The position numbers were made by a program, and so were the translations under genes. Of a stretch of DNA of 7,254 nt, positions 1 through 5,168 are shown piece by piece; position 1 is the stretch's first letter, and each line of letters starts with the position of its first letter. The notes beneath the pieces were generated by a model. The model was not told the origin of the DNA and ran no database searches. It worked only from the letters and a program-made list of their open reading frames with translations. This DNA comes from Candidatus Bipolaricaulota bacterium (GTDB lineage: Bacteria; Bipolaricaulota; Bipolaricaulia; UBA7950; UBA9294), in NCBI GenBank assembly GCA_021129875.1, contig JAJOKK010000052.1, positions 1 through 7,254 of the forward strand, read 5' to 3'.

Positions 1-23
1 CTGGAGTGCGAGGAACCGCAACT

Positions 24-398
24 TTAATCGCTGGTTGTGCAGCTGTAACGACTGAAGGAAGTCGTTACTACAACCCCCGGTTGCGCAAGCAAGGTCGGAG
101 GCCAGTACTGAGAATTGCTGCCTCTGATCAGGTTCTTCGCATATTCACTGAAAGTCTTCTTGTGTGCCAGCTCGGTATTGTAGGTGGCGCTCAACAGCCC
201 CAGATAGCCGGCACGGAAGAGTTCCTCATGAGAGAACCCGCTGCGGGGGAACGCCTCTTCGATCGCTTCATTGATCTGGTGGGTTGACCTATCAAGGATC
301 TGTCCGCGGATTCTCTCTTCGTCGGCGCGCTCCGTCCCCAGGAGGGAGAGGAGCCCGTCCAAGTCGAGCTTGGAATCGTCTTTATCCCTATTCGGCAT
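24..398 (-). pseudogene. Sigma-70-like factor, 3'-truncated (regions 1.2-2.2 only)
   Basis: From the ATG at 398 the protein begins MPNRDKDDSK. Residues of about 35-93 resemble sigma-70 region 2, which binds the RNA polymerase beta' coiled coil: a stretch reading FSHEELFRAGYLGLL followed by TFSEYAKNLIRG matches the family pattern DLxQEGxxGLxxA...FSxYAxxxIR. Homology stops right after LIRG at about position 121. The remaining 32 or so residues (SNSQYW... to the stop at 24) look unrelated and have no region 2.3/2.4, 3 or 4, so the product could not recognise a -10 or -35 element. The ATG at 398 is preferred over the upstream TTG (440) because an upstream reading frame with a barrel-like C-terminus stops at 403-405, four bases before it. 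No clear Shine-Dalgarno is visible, which suggests translational coupling. It is probably a remnant. A functional small region-2 protein such as an anti-sigma decoy is possible but unsupported. Confidence 0.62.
33..75. repeat. Imperfect inverted repeat (hairpin) near the left edge
   Basis: GTAACGAC (45-52) is the exact reverse complement of GTCGTTAC (61-68) across an 8-base loop. Outside it, GGTTGT (33-38) pairs with ACAACC (70-75), with an asymmetric interior bulge of 6 bases against 1. It lies within the tail of the truncated sigma-like ORF, beyond the point where homology stops. There is no T-run, so it is a poor intrinsic terminator. It could be a scar or end of a mobile element or a folded RNA; its function is unknown. 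Confidence 0.5.
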
Positions 399-402
399 CG
401 GG

Positions 403-714
403 TTAGAAGTGAAGCTCAAATCCGAAGGAGACTTTCTCAATTCCGGTGTGCGTGAACCTAGCGGTGGTGTACAAGGTCACCCCGCTGAAAGACACATCGG
501 CCCTGTTAAACTCGGTCAGGCCAGTGAATCAAACCGGATTGATCCACGCTTCGAGCGCCAGACGCTGTCGTGTGAACAGGAACGTACCACCGAAATTGGT
601 CTGCGCGATGATGACCATATCGCCTATCTCCATCGCAACAGCGAACGACTGACCGGCGAAGATTGAATCGGTGCAGGAGAAGTCCGTTCCGCAAAACTCG
701 TCTTTGAGGTGAAC
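403..714 (-). pseudogene. C-terminal remnant of a probable outer-membrane beta-barrel protein, in-frame TGA
   Basis: One continuous minus-strand frame reads 61 codons from about VHLKDEFCGTDFSC (714) to EAWINPV, then TGA at 531-529, then 41 more sensible residues from FTGLTEFNRADVSF to a terminal GFELHF and TAA at 405-403. The residues after the TGA keep the same character: alternating polar and hydrophobic positions, with strands such as GVTLYTTARF, and a final phenylalanine as in BAM-dependent outer-membrane barrels. Gene, TGA and downstream gene form a 4-base-spaced pair with the sigma-like ORF. The 5' end is missing; the boundary near 714 is my estimate of where coding character ends upstream of tdk. 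The TGA probably replaced a tryptophan codon. The specific family is not recognised, and the barrel call rests on pattern only. Confidence 0.5.
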
Positions 715-739
715 CGGACCAGCTCGATCTGAAGATCGC

Positions 740-768
740 TTGCTCCTCCTCCGGATCTTACGCATAAT
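740..768 (+). promoter_or_regulatory. Candidate sigma-70 promoter for tdk
   Basis: TTGCTC (740-745) and CATAAT (763-768) are separated by exactly 17 bases, about 49 bases before the tdk ATG at 817. The -10 matches consensus at five of six positions, the -35 only at three. A perfect CGATCT-GA-AGATCG inverted repeat (725-738) sits immediately upstream of the -35 and could be an operator. This is sequence inference only. Confidence 0.4.
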
Positions 769-816
769 GCACGAGCAGCGAAGACCGTGCAGACTACGGA
801 AGACTGAAGGAGAAGA

Positions 817-1410
817 ATGGAACGAGGAAAGATGGGGCATTTGGAAGTGATCACCGGCTGTATGTTCTCCGGGAAGACCGAGGAGATGATCCGCCGGCTG
901 GAGCGGGTGCGGATCGCACGCAGAGACCTCCTTCTCTTTAAGCCGACGATCGATGATCGTTATGCCTGCAACGCCATCGTCACCCATTACGGGCGTGAGT
1001 TCGCAGCAAACCTTCTTGAACCCGGCGAGGAGTCACTCGATGCACTGAGAATGAGCGCAGGGAAGGAGGCGCTACTATCCTGTTCGGTCATCGCCTTTGA
1101 CGAGGGGAACTTCTTCTCCGAGAAACTTCCGAAGCTGTGCGAGGCGCTGGTGGAGATGGGCAAAAGGGTGATCGTTGCCGGCCTCGACCTCACCTTCGCC
1201 GGTGAGCCGTTCGGCCCAATGCCGACCCTGATGTCCCTTGCAGACCGGGTAGACAAGCTCCACGCGGTCTGCGTCAAGTGCGGGGGGACAGCCACCCGCA
1301 GCCAACGCCTGATCGATGGTCTGCCCGCTCCGGTGGACGACCCGGTGATCAAGGTCGGCGGGCTCGGCTCCTACGAGGCCCGTTGCCGCACCTGCCATGA
1401 AAAGGGATGA
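817..1410 (+). CDS. tdk: Thymidine kinase (type II, TK1-like)
   Basis: Transfers the gamma phosphate of ATP to thymidine to make dTMP in the cytosolic pyrimidine salvage pathway. The 197-residue protein has the Walker A loop GCMFSGKT (residues 14-21) and the Walker B/catalytic segment VIAFDEGNFF (91-100), with Glu96 as the expected catalytic base. The GLDLTFAGEPFG segment (122-133) corresponds to the usual GLDxDFxGxPF. A structural zinc site is formed by CVKC (152-155) and CRTCH (190-194), with the thymidine-binding lasso between them ending in SYEARC. Length and order match bacterial TK1-type enzymes. Two starts are possible: 817 (AAGGAG at 807-812) or 832 (GAGG at 824-827). The second gives MGHLEVITG, closer to the usual distance from start to P-loop. 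The usual DEAQFF/DEGQFF motif here has Asn98 instead of Gln. Its neighbours on both sides are remnants on the opposite strand, so it is probably transcribed alone. Confidence 0.95.
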   Translation: MERGKMGHLEVITGCMFSGKTEEMIRRLERVRIARRDLLLFKPTIDDRYACNAIVTHYGREFAANLLEPGEESLDALRMSAGKEALLSCSVIAFDEGNFFSEKLPKLCEALVEMGKRVIVAGLDLTFAGEPFGPMPTLMSLADRVDKLHAVCVKCGGTATRSQRLIDGLPAPVDDPVIKVGGLGSYEARCRTCHEKG

Positions 1411-1691
1411 AACAAGACCTACTGTAAATACATACAGCCAGCACTACGCCCAGATCTTTCCTCCAACGCATAATTACCTTAGTCAGGGAAACATCAAACT
1501 CTTTGCCGCCGTGCGTGTAAGCCTCAATTCCAATCGGTAGTTTTTCCCGGACCAGCAGGGAGACTGTGTGTCCGGCGTGAGGGGCAGCAGGTCTATGGTC
1601 GCAGCCTACCATAAGAAGAATGTAGATATATCTCAGACTATTCAATCTCTTTTTTCTAAGACCAACTACGACGAAGAGGCGGATGCCTCTG
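1411..1691. other. Intergenic stretch between tdk and the M48 remnant
   Basis: No gene is recognised. A minus-strand frame is open here (TTG at 1645, ATG at 1612, running into antisense tdk and ending at 1349). Its first 70 or so residues (for example GHTVSLLVREKLP and GKEFDVSLTKVIMRWRKDLG) look fairly protein-like, but it has no clear ribosome binding site and no family I can name. It may be another remnant in this degraded stretch. A small perfect hairpin closes the right edge (see separate entry). Confidence 0.35.
1675..1690 (-). terminator. Small stem-loop directly after the M48 remnant
   Basis: AGAGGC (1675-1680) and GCCTCT (1685-1690) form a perfect 6-bp stem with a 4-base loop, starting two bases after the stop of the minus-strand M48 fragment. 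On the minus strand it is followed by TCGTCGTAG, not a T-run, so termination would be weak at best. Confidence 0.35.
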
Positions 1692-2156
1692 TCACCTGAT
1701 TCTTCTGATGGCTCGAATTCTTTCCAGAACGGGTGGATGGCTGTATTGTAAAAATACCTTTAAGGGATGGGGTGTTAGATTTGATAGATTATCCACACTC
1801 AGCTTTTTCAAGGCGCTGATCGCTGCTTCTGGTTGTCTGTATGTTGAAACCTCATAGGCGTCCGCTTCGTATTCATACTTTCTGGAGAGAACATTCGCCA
1901 GGATAGCGAACACCTTATTTATGGGGATGTAGAGAAAACCAAAAAAGAAGAGGCTGGCGTAGATTGAGGTCTCCTCCATCCTAAAGGCCGAGAATAACCC
2001 CGAGTGGTTTATAAATAGGGAAAGGATGAAAAGCATCAACCCTATGATGATAGTTGAAATAATCATAAACTTAAGGATGTGCTTTTTCTTGTAGTGCCCC
2101 ATTTCATGGGCGAGGACGGAAACAAGTTCACTAACAGTATGTTTCTCAATACTCAT
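1692..2156 (-). pseudogene. Ste24-type M48 metalloprotease (CAAX protease-like), N-terminal half missing
   Basis: Membrane zinc metalloprotease of family M48A. Visible parts are IEKHTVSELVSVLAHEMGH, which carries the HExxH zinc site, then two hydrophobic membrane segments (about 2070-2007 and 1960-1900), SRKYEYEADAYE with the third zinc-ligand glutamate, and the family C-terminus HPLKVFLQYSHPPVLERIR. All active-site elements are present and the C-terminus looks natural. Full-length Ste24 proteins are about 400 residues; this fragment has about 155. The residues that normally precede the IEKHT segment are absent: the frame upstream (MMVPMWM from 2174) is out-of-frame GNAT sequence. I give the internal ATG at 2156 as start because homology begins there. 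It lies inside the GNAT 3' end, so coupled translation is conceivable. The coding sequence is more AT-rich than tdk or glyS, which hints at a different origin. Without its first membrane helices it is probably non-functional. Confidence 0.8.
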
Positions 2157-2628
2157 CCACATAGGCACCATCAATGAATAGCGAATGCCTTTTTATCCCT
2201 TCCTCCTTAAAAACCAGCCTCTTGTACAAGCTAATGGCTCTCTCCTTGTGGACCCTCACCGTCAGATCTAAGCGGTGAATCTCTCGCCTATACGGCCAAT
2301 TTTTCAACTCGGCAAGCAGCTTAATCCCAAAACCTTGCCCCGTGAATGCCTGAAGGATGCCAATGCCCACGCGAACACTGTGCCTGTTCCTTCTGCAGGT
2401 CCTTCCTAAGCTCGCAACGTCACCCACCAGTTTGCTATTGCTTTTCTTCACAAAGATGAGTTGGCTTTCTTTGAGCAGAGCTGATCTGATTTACTCTTAC
2501 TGCTCTTCTACTGTTGCCAACCTCTCTCCGGGCGCAAACAGCATAAACTGTGTTTCTTCATCCAGTTTATTGCAAAGTCTGAGGAAATCCCTTGCATCGT
2601 GTTCCTGGATTTCTCTTATCGCCATCAT
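2146..2628 (-). pseudogene. GNAT-family N-acetyltransferase interrupted by two in-frame stops
   Basis: The family transfers an acetyl group from acetyl-CoA to an amine of a protein, peptide or small molecule. One uninterrupted frame of 161 codons runs from ATG 2628 (GGAGG at 2644-2640, 11 bases upstream) to TGA 2148-2146. It begins MMAIREIQEHDARDFLRL, continues NKLDEETQFMLFAPGER and TVEEQ, then meets TAA (2499-2497), GAG and TAA (2493-2491), and resumes as IRSALLKESQLIFV. Next come VGIGILQAFTGQGFG, the acetyl-CoA pyrophosphate loop (motif A), LTVRVHKERAISLYKRL (motif B) and the C-terminus LFIDGAYVDEY. Segments on both sides of the stops fit a single RimI/YkkB-like GNAT of normal length. Each TAA is one base from an AAA lysine codon. 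With no frameshift it looks like a recent pseudogene. Only the part after the stops (valine codon at 2451) could be translated as a 100-residue fragment. The last few residues may be replaced by the M48 junction. Confidence 0.82.
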
Positions 2629-2644
2629 GACATGATTGTCCTCC

Positions 2645-2960
2645 AGCCAACACCGTGCCCGTGCACTGAAGGTGCAACCCGAACTGCCTCATCCGTCTGG
2701 CGGGTCTAGCGGTGGCAATGGTGTTGGTCCGACGGCTTCTCAGTCTGTGAGCAGTTGAAAAGCGGTGAGATTAGCCCGGTCGTTGGGTGCAGGCAACGGT
2801 GGAGGGTTCCTCATAAAGACCCATGCTGTGGTGACAAAGCTTCGAAGCTCAGGCCAGCCCCTCTCCCACACTCTTGATATTTCTCTTGGTCCACCATGGA
2901 CTCAGAGAAACAGGAGACTGCCTGGTTTCTACTTCTCAGCGCTTAGCTTAATTGAGAAAC
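2645..2960. other. Gene-free stretch rich in inverted repeats, possible structured RNA
   Basis: No convincing gene. The longest open frame (plus, 2765-3031) has low-complexity, unfamiliar sequence and runs into the terminator hairpin. Several pairings are visible. CCAACACC (2647-2654) pairs with GGTGTTGG (2721-2728), with flanking TGCC/GGCA extending it. Inside lies TGCAC (2662-2666) with GTGCA (2672-2676). Further right are the perfect palindrome AGCTTCGAAGCT (2838-2849) and AGAAACAGG (2906-2914) with CCTGGTTTCT (2921-2930, one bulged base). Nested stems of this kind fit a folded RNA or a degraded element such as a group II intron 5' domain. No reverse transcriptase and no domain V are present, and I cannot name a family. 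Confidence 0.35.
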
Positions 2961-3001
2961 GCAAAAAATCCACGCGCGGGGGAAGACCGTGTCTTCCCCC
3001 G
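2961..3001 (-). terminator. Rho-independent terminator downstream of HU
   Basis: CGGGGGAAGAC (2977-2987) and GTCTTCCCCCG (2991-3001) form a perfect 11-bp stem with a 3-base loop. Read on the minus strand, the stem is followed by CGCGTGGA and then six T (2968-2963), which suits HU transcription ending about 80 bases past its stop. On the plus strand a looser T-rich tract (3013-3023) follows, so it may also work in that direction. Confidence 0.75.
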
Positions 3002-3078
3002 GCTTTCGCGGGTGTTTTGTTTTATAGTTAAGGGCGGCTGCACAGGCATAAACAAGTGGCGCCCGCCAGCGGCTGCTG

Positions 3079-3381
3079 CTACTTCTTCTTCTTCTTCGCT
3101 TTCTTTGTCTTCGTGACGGCCTCTTTGAGGTTTTTCCCCGCCTTGAAGGCCGGAACCGTCTTCGCTGGGGTCTTCATCTTCTGCCCGGTCTGTGGATTGA
3201 TGCGCGTCGTTGCTTTCCTGTCCCGGGTTTCGAACTTGCCAAACCCGGTGATGATCACGGGTTCATTCGTTACGAGCGAGTCTGTGATCACCTCAACCAG
3301 ACCATCCACAGCTTTTCGAGCGTCCTTCTTGGTGAGACCTGTTTGCTCTGCCAGCCTTTCTACCAGCTCCGCTTTGTTCAT
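3079..3381 (-). CDS. hup: HU/IHF-family DNA-binding protein
   Basis: Small nucleoid protein that dimerises and bends DNA with little sequence specificity. The 100-residue protein starts MNKAELVERLAEQTGLTKKD, the typical helix-turn-helix dimer core. It carries the signature ITGFGKFETRDRKATTR (about 44-60), the arm motif INPQTGQ with Pro63, the residue that intercalates DNA, and the family end VPAFKAGKNLKEAV. Classic HU stops near residue 90; this one adds a lysine-rich tail, KTKKAKKKKK, probably for extra non-specific DNA contact. The ATG at 3381 is chosen over longer upstream frames because it gives the conserved N-terminus and has a G-rich ribosome binding site (AAGGGGGG) about 6 bases upstream. 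It is monocistronic, divergent from glyS, with its own promoter and terminator. HU beta or IHF-like naming cannot be decided from sequence alone. Confidence 0.95.
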   Translation of the reverse strand: MNKAELVERLAEQTGLTKKDARKAVDGLVEVITDSLVTNEPVIITGFGKFETRDRKATTRINPQTGQKMKTPAKTVPAFKAGKNLKEAVTKTKKAKKKKK

Positions 3382-3417
3382 GCTGTACCCCCCTTGCAGG
3401 TTTAGAGAATAAAGAGC

Positions 3418-3446
3418 AGTATAGCGATTAAATAGGCGTTTGCCAA
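3418..3446 (-). promoter_or_regulatory. Sigma-70 promoter of the HU gene
   Basis: On the minus strand TTGGCA (3446-3441) and TATACT (3423-3418) are 17 bases apart. Each matches consensus at five of six positions. Transcription would start near 3411, giving a leader of about 30 bases before the HU ATG. This is the best promoter in the window and fits an abundant nucleoid protein. Confidence 0.72.
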
Positions 3447-3604
3447 GTGGGGCAGCGAACGAGAGGTTTGCGATGCAGCCCTGTCTGCAATATCGGCTTT
3501 TTAGAACCGGGTGGAATTGCAGGATACACCCATCCACAGGGCGTGGGCTGATGGTGATTGTGTGAGAACGAGAGGGCACCCGGCGCATATGTTCTGACTT
3601 GCGG

Positions 3605-3610
3605 TATAAT
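3605..3610 (+). promoter_or_regulatory. Candidate -10 box for glyS
   Basis: A perfect TATAAT lies 57 bases before the glyS ATG. The expected -35 position (about 3582-3587, GGCGCA) matches poorly and no extended -10 TGN is present, so an activator or another sigma factor may contribute, or the box may be fortuitous. Confidence 0.45.
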
Positions 3611-3630
3611 TGTCCCCGCGCGATAAAATA

Positions 3631-3667
3631 GGGCGAGGTTCGCCCTCAATACTGGAGGAAAAACCTC
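3631..3667 (+). promoter_or_regulatory. glyS leader stem-loops, one covering the ribosome binding site
   Basis: GGGCGA (3631-3636) and TCGCCC (3640-3645) form a perfect 6-bp stem with a 3-base loop. Right after it, the Shine-Dalgarno GGAGG (3654-3658) overlaps GAGG (3655-3658), which can pair with CCTC (3664-3667) immediately before the ATG. The second stem is only 4 bp with an A5 loop, so any effect would be modest. There is no T-box GGGTGGNACCGCG sequence, so classical tRNA-sensing control is not supported. Confidence 0.4.
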
Positions 3668-5131
3668 ATGCCGGACGGAAAGAAGAAGAAGATGGACAAG
3701 ATCGTTTCCCTGTGCAAGCGACGAGGGTTCATTTTTCAATCGAGCGAGATCTACGGGGGGATTGGAGGCTTCTGGGACTACGGTCCGTTGGGCGTCGAAC
3801 TGAAGCGGAACATCAAGGATGTCTGGTGGCGCGACATGGTCACCGGTCACGATGACACCTCCACCCCTGTGGGGGCAGCGACCCCTTATGAGATGGTCGG
3901 TATAGACGCAAGCATCGTCATGCACCCGCAGGTGTGGAAGGCAAGCGGGCACTACGATTTGTTTCACGATATGCTCGTCGACTGTCGCACGTGCAAGGCG
4001 CGATTCCGTGCCGATCAGATTCCAACAAGCCCGTGTTCGCGTAAGCCGAGCAAACATCCAGGAGAACACACCGACTGCGATCTTACCGAGCCGCGTGAGT
4101 TTAACCTAATGTTCAAGACCTTTATCGGTGCGCTGATCGATCCGACCGCCGAAGCCTATCTACGTCCGGAGACGGCGCAGGGGATCTTTGTCAACTTTAA
4201 GAACGTCCTCTCCACCGCGCGGGTGAAGCTCCCGTTTGGGATCGCTCAGATCGGCAAAGCCTTCCGCAATGAGATTACCCCGCGAAACTACACCTTCCGC
4301 TCGCGGGAGTTCGAACAGATGGAGATCGAGTTTTTCTGTTCGCCCGACAGCTCGCAGGGCTGGTACGACTACTGGTGTGCCCGTCGTTTTACCTGGTACA
4401 CCTCTCTCGGTCTGAAGAGCGAGCGGCTCCGCCTGCGCGATCATGCTGCCTCGGAGAGGGCCCACTACAGCTGCGGCACGGCCGACATCGAGTATGCCTT
4501 TCCCTTCCTCGCTGAAGGGGAATTCGGCGAACTGGAGGGGGTTTCCCATCGTGGTGACTTCGACCTGAGAAGCCACATGGAGGGGAAGCTTGTACGGGAC
4601 GGAGACATACTCAAGGTCGAGCTGGACGAGCACGGCCGTGCTTCTCACGCCGGGAGTGGGAAGGACCTCTCCTACTTCGATGATGCGACGCAGACAAAGT
4701 TCATCCCGCACGTAATCGAACCGTCCGCCGGCGTGGACCGTGCAATGCTTGCCTTCCTCTGCGAGGCCTACACAGAGGATGCTATTCCAGATGATAAAGG
4801 GGTCCCTCAGGAACGTGTCGTCCTGAAGCTTCACCCCCGGATTGCGCCAGTGAAGGTCGCTGTCTTTCCGCTCATTAAAAAAGACGGGATGCCGGAGATT
4901 GCCGGCGAAATCTACCGGGAGCTAAAGCTCAAGTGGAATGTCTCTTACGACCAGAAGGGGTCGATCGGCCGCCGCTATCGTCGCCAGGACGAGTCGGGCA
5001 CCCCGTTCTGCATAACGGTTGATCACCAGACGCTCATCGATGGAACGGTGACCCTGCGCGATCGTAATACCACTGTGCAGGAGCGCGTCAACAGTGCGAA
5101 CCTTGTCTCTTTGATCGAAGAACGGCTCTGA
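3668..5131 (+). CDS. glyS: Glycyl-tRNA synthetase (class II, single-chain alpha2 type)
   Basis: Charges tRNA-Gly with glycine using ATP in the cytosol; the GRS1 type acts as a homodimer. The 487-residue protein opens with a lysine-rich start and MDKIVSLCKRRGFIFQSSEI, then the diagnostic GGFWDYGPLG (33-42). A zinc-binding insert includes CRTC (106-109), with further cysteines at 123 and 137. The glycine-pocket region is EPREFNLMFKT and RPETAQGIFVNF (166-177). Motif 2 is FRNE (199-202) with FEQMEIEFF, and motif 3 is IEPSAGVDRAMLAF (350-363). The C-terminal anticodon-binding domain starts near HPRIAPVKVAVFP (389-401) and includes the DQKGSIGRRYRRQDESGTPF segment. Length is close to the roughly 500-residue family norm. 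The ATG at 3668 has GGAGG 9 bases upstream; ATG 3692 (MDKIVS) is an alternative. Some annotations name the single-chain form glyQS. It is divergent from HU and followed by a strong hairpin, so probably transcribed alone. Confidence 0.97.
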   Translation: MPDGKKKKMDKIVSLCKRRGFIFQSSEIYGGIGGFWDYGPLGVELKRNIKDVWWRDMVTGHDDTSTPVGAATPYEMVGIDASIVMHPQVWKASGHYDLFHDMLVDCRTCKARFRADQIPTSPCSRKPSKHPGEHTDCDLTEPREFNLMFKTFIGALIDPTAEAYLRPETAQGIFVNFKNVLSTARVKLPFGIAQIGKAFRNEITPRNYTFRSREFEQMEIEFFCSPDSSQGWYDYWCARRFTWYTSLGLKSERLRLRDHAASERAHYSCGTADIEYAFPFLAEGEFGELEGVSHRGDFDLRSHMEGKLVRDGDILKVELDEHGRASHAGSGKDLSYFDDATQTKFIPHVIEPSAGVDRAMLAFLCEAYTEDAIPDDKGVPQERVVLKLHPRIAPVKVAVFPLIKKDGMPEIAGEIYRELKLKWNVSYDQKGSIGRRYRRQDESGTPFCITVDHQTLIDGTVTLRDRNTTVQERVNSANLVSLIEERL

Positions 5132-5133
5132 AG

Positions 5134-5168
5134 ACCGCGCAGAGCAGACGAGCGCTGCTTTGCGCGGT
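5134..5168 (+). terminator. Strong hairpin just after glyS
   Basis: ACCGCGCAGAGCAG (5134-5147) pairs with CTGCTTTGCGCGGT (5155-5168) over 14 positions, with one G-U pair and a 7-base loop, starting two bases after the glyS stop. The next bases (ATCAGGG) are not T-rich, so it may terminate poorly, stabilise the 3' end, or need Rho. Confidence 0.5.

Noticed and set aside
33..75. Integron attC site
   Set aside because: The outer arms read GGTTGT...ACAACC, not the RYYYAAC...GTTRRRY order, and there is no cassette or integrase.
529..531. UGA recoded as tryptophan or selenocysteine
   Set aside because: tdk, glyS and the Eis-like gene all stop at TGA where their families end, and no selenocysteine-type element or redox context is visible. 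A nonsense mutation is simpler.
529..987. 152-codon minus-strand ORF starting inside tdk
   Set aside because: The part over tdk is a shadow. Only the part from about 714 leftward has protein-like character, and that is reported as the barrel remnant.
1349..1645. 98-codon minus-strand ORF left of the M48 remnant
   Set aside because: It has a TTG start without a Shine-Dalgarno and ends inside antisense tdk. Its first 70 residues look faintly protein-like, but no family could be named, so it is only mentioned within the intergenic entry.
2670..2930. Cobalamin-type riboswitch
   Set aside because: GGTGCAACCCGAACTGCC and CAGGAGACTGCC look superficially similar to conserved cobalamin boxes, but the intervening core elements and a downstream transport or cobalamin gene are missing.
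2765..3031. 88-codon plus-strand ORF
   Set aside because: It has no ribosome binding site and no recognisable family, and it runs through inverted repeats and the HU terminator hairpin.
3611..3667. T-box leader upstream of glyS
   Set aside because: The leader is under 60 bases, with no GGGTGGNACCGCG sequence and no antiterminator/terminator pair.
3428..4069. 213-codon minus-strand ORF over the start of glyS and its leader
   Set aside because: It is antisense to a well-supported synthetase and also covers the HU/glyS promoter region. Its product is rich in Arg, Pro and His with no family pattern.
4160..4834. 224-codon minus-strand ORF inside glyS
   Set aside because: It lies wholly within the catalytic core of glyS, which shows all class II motifs in the plus frame. 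It is a codon-bias shadow.
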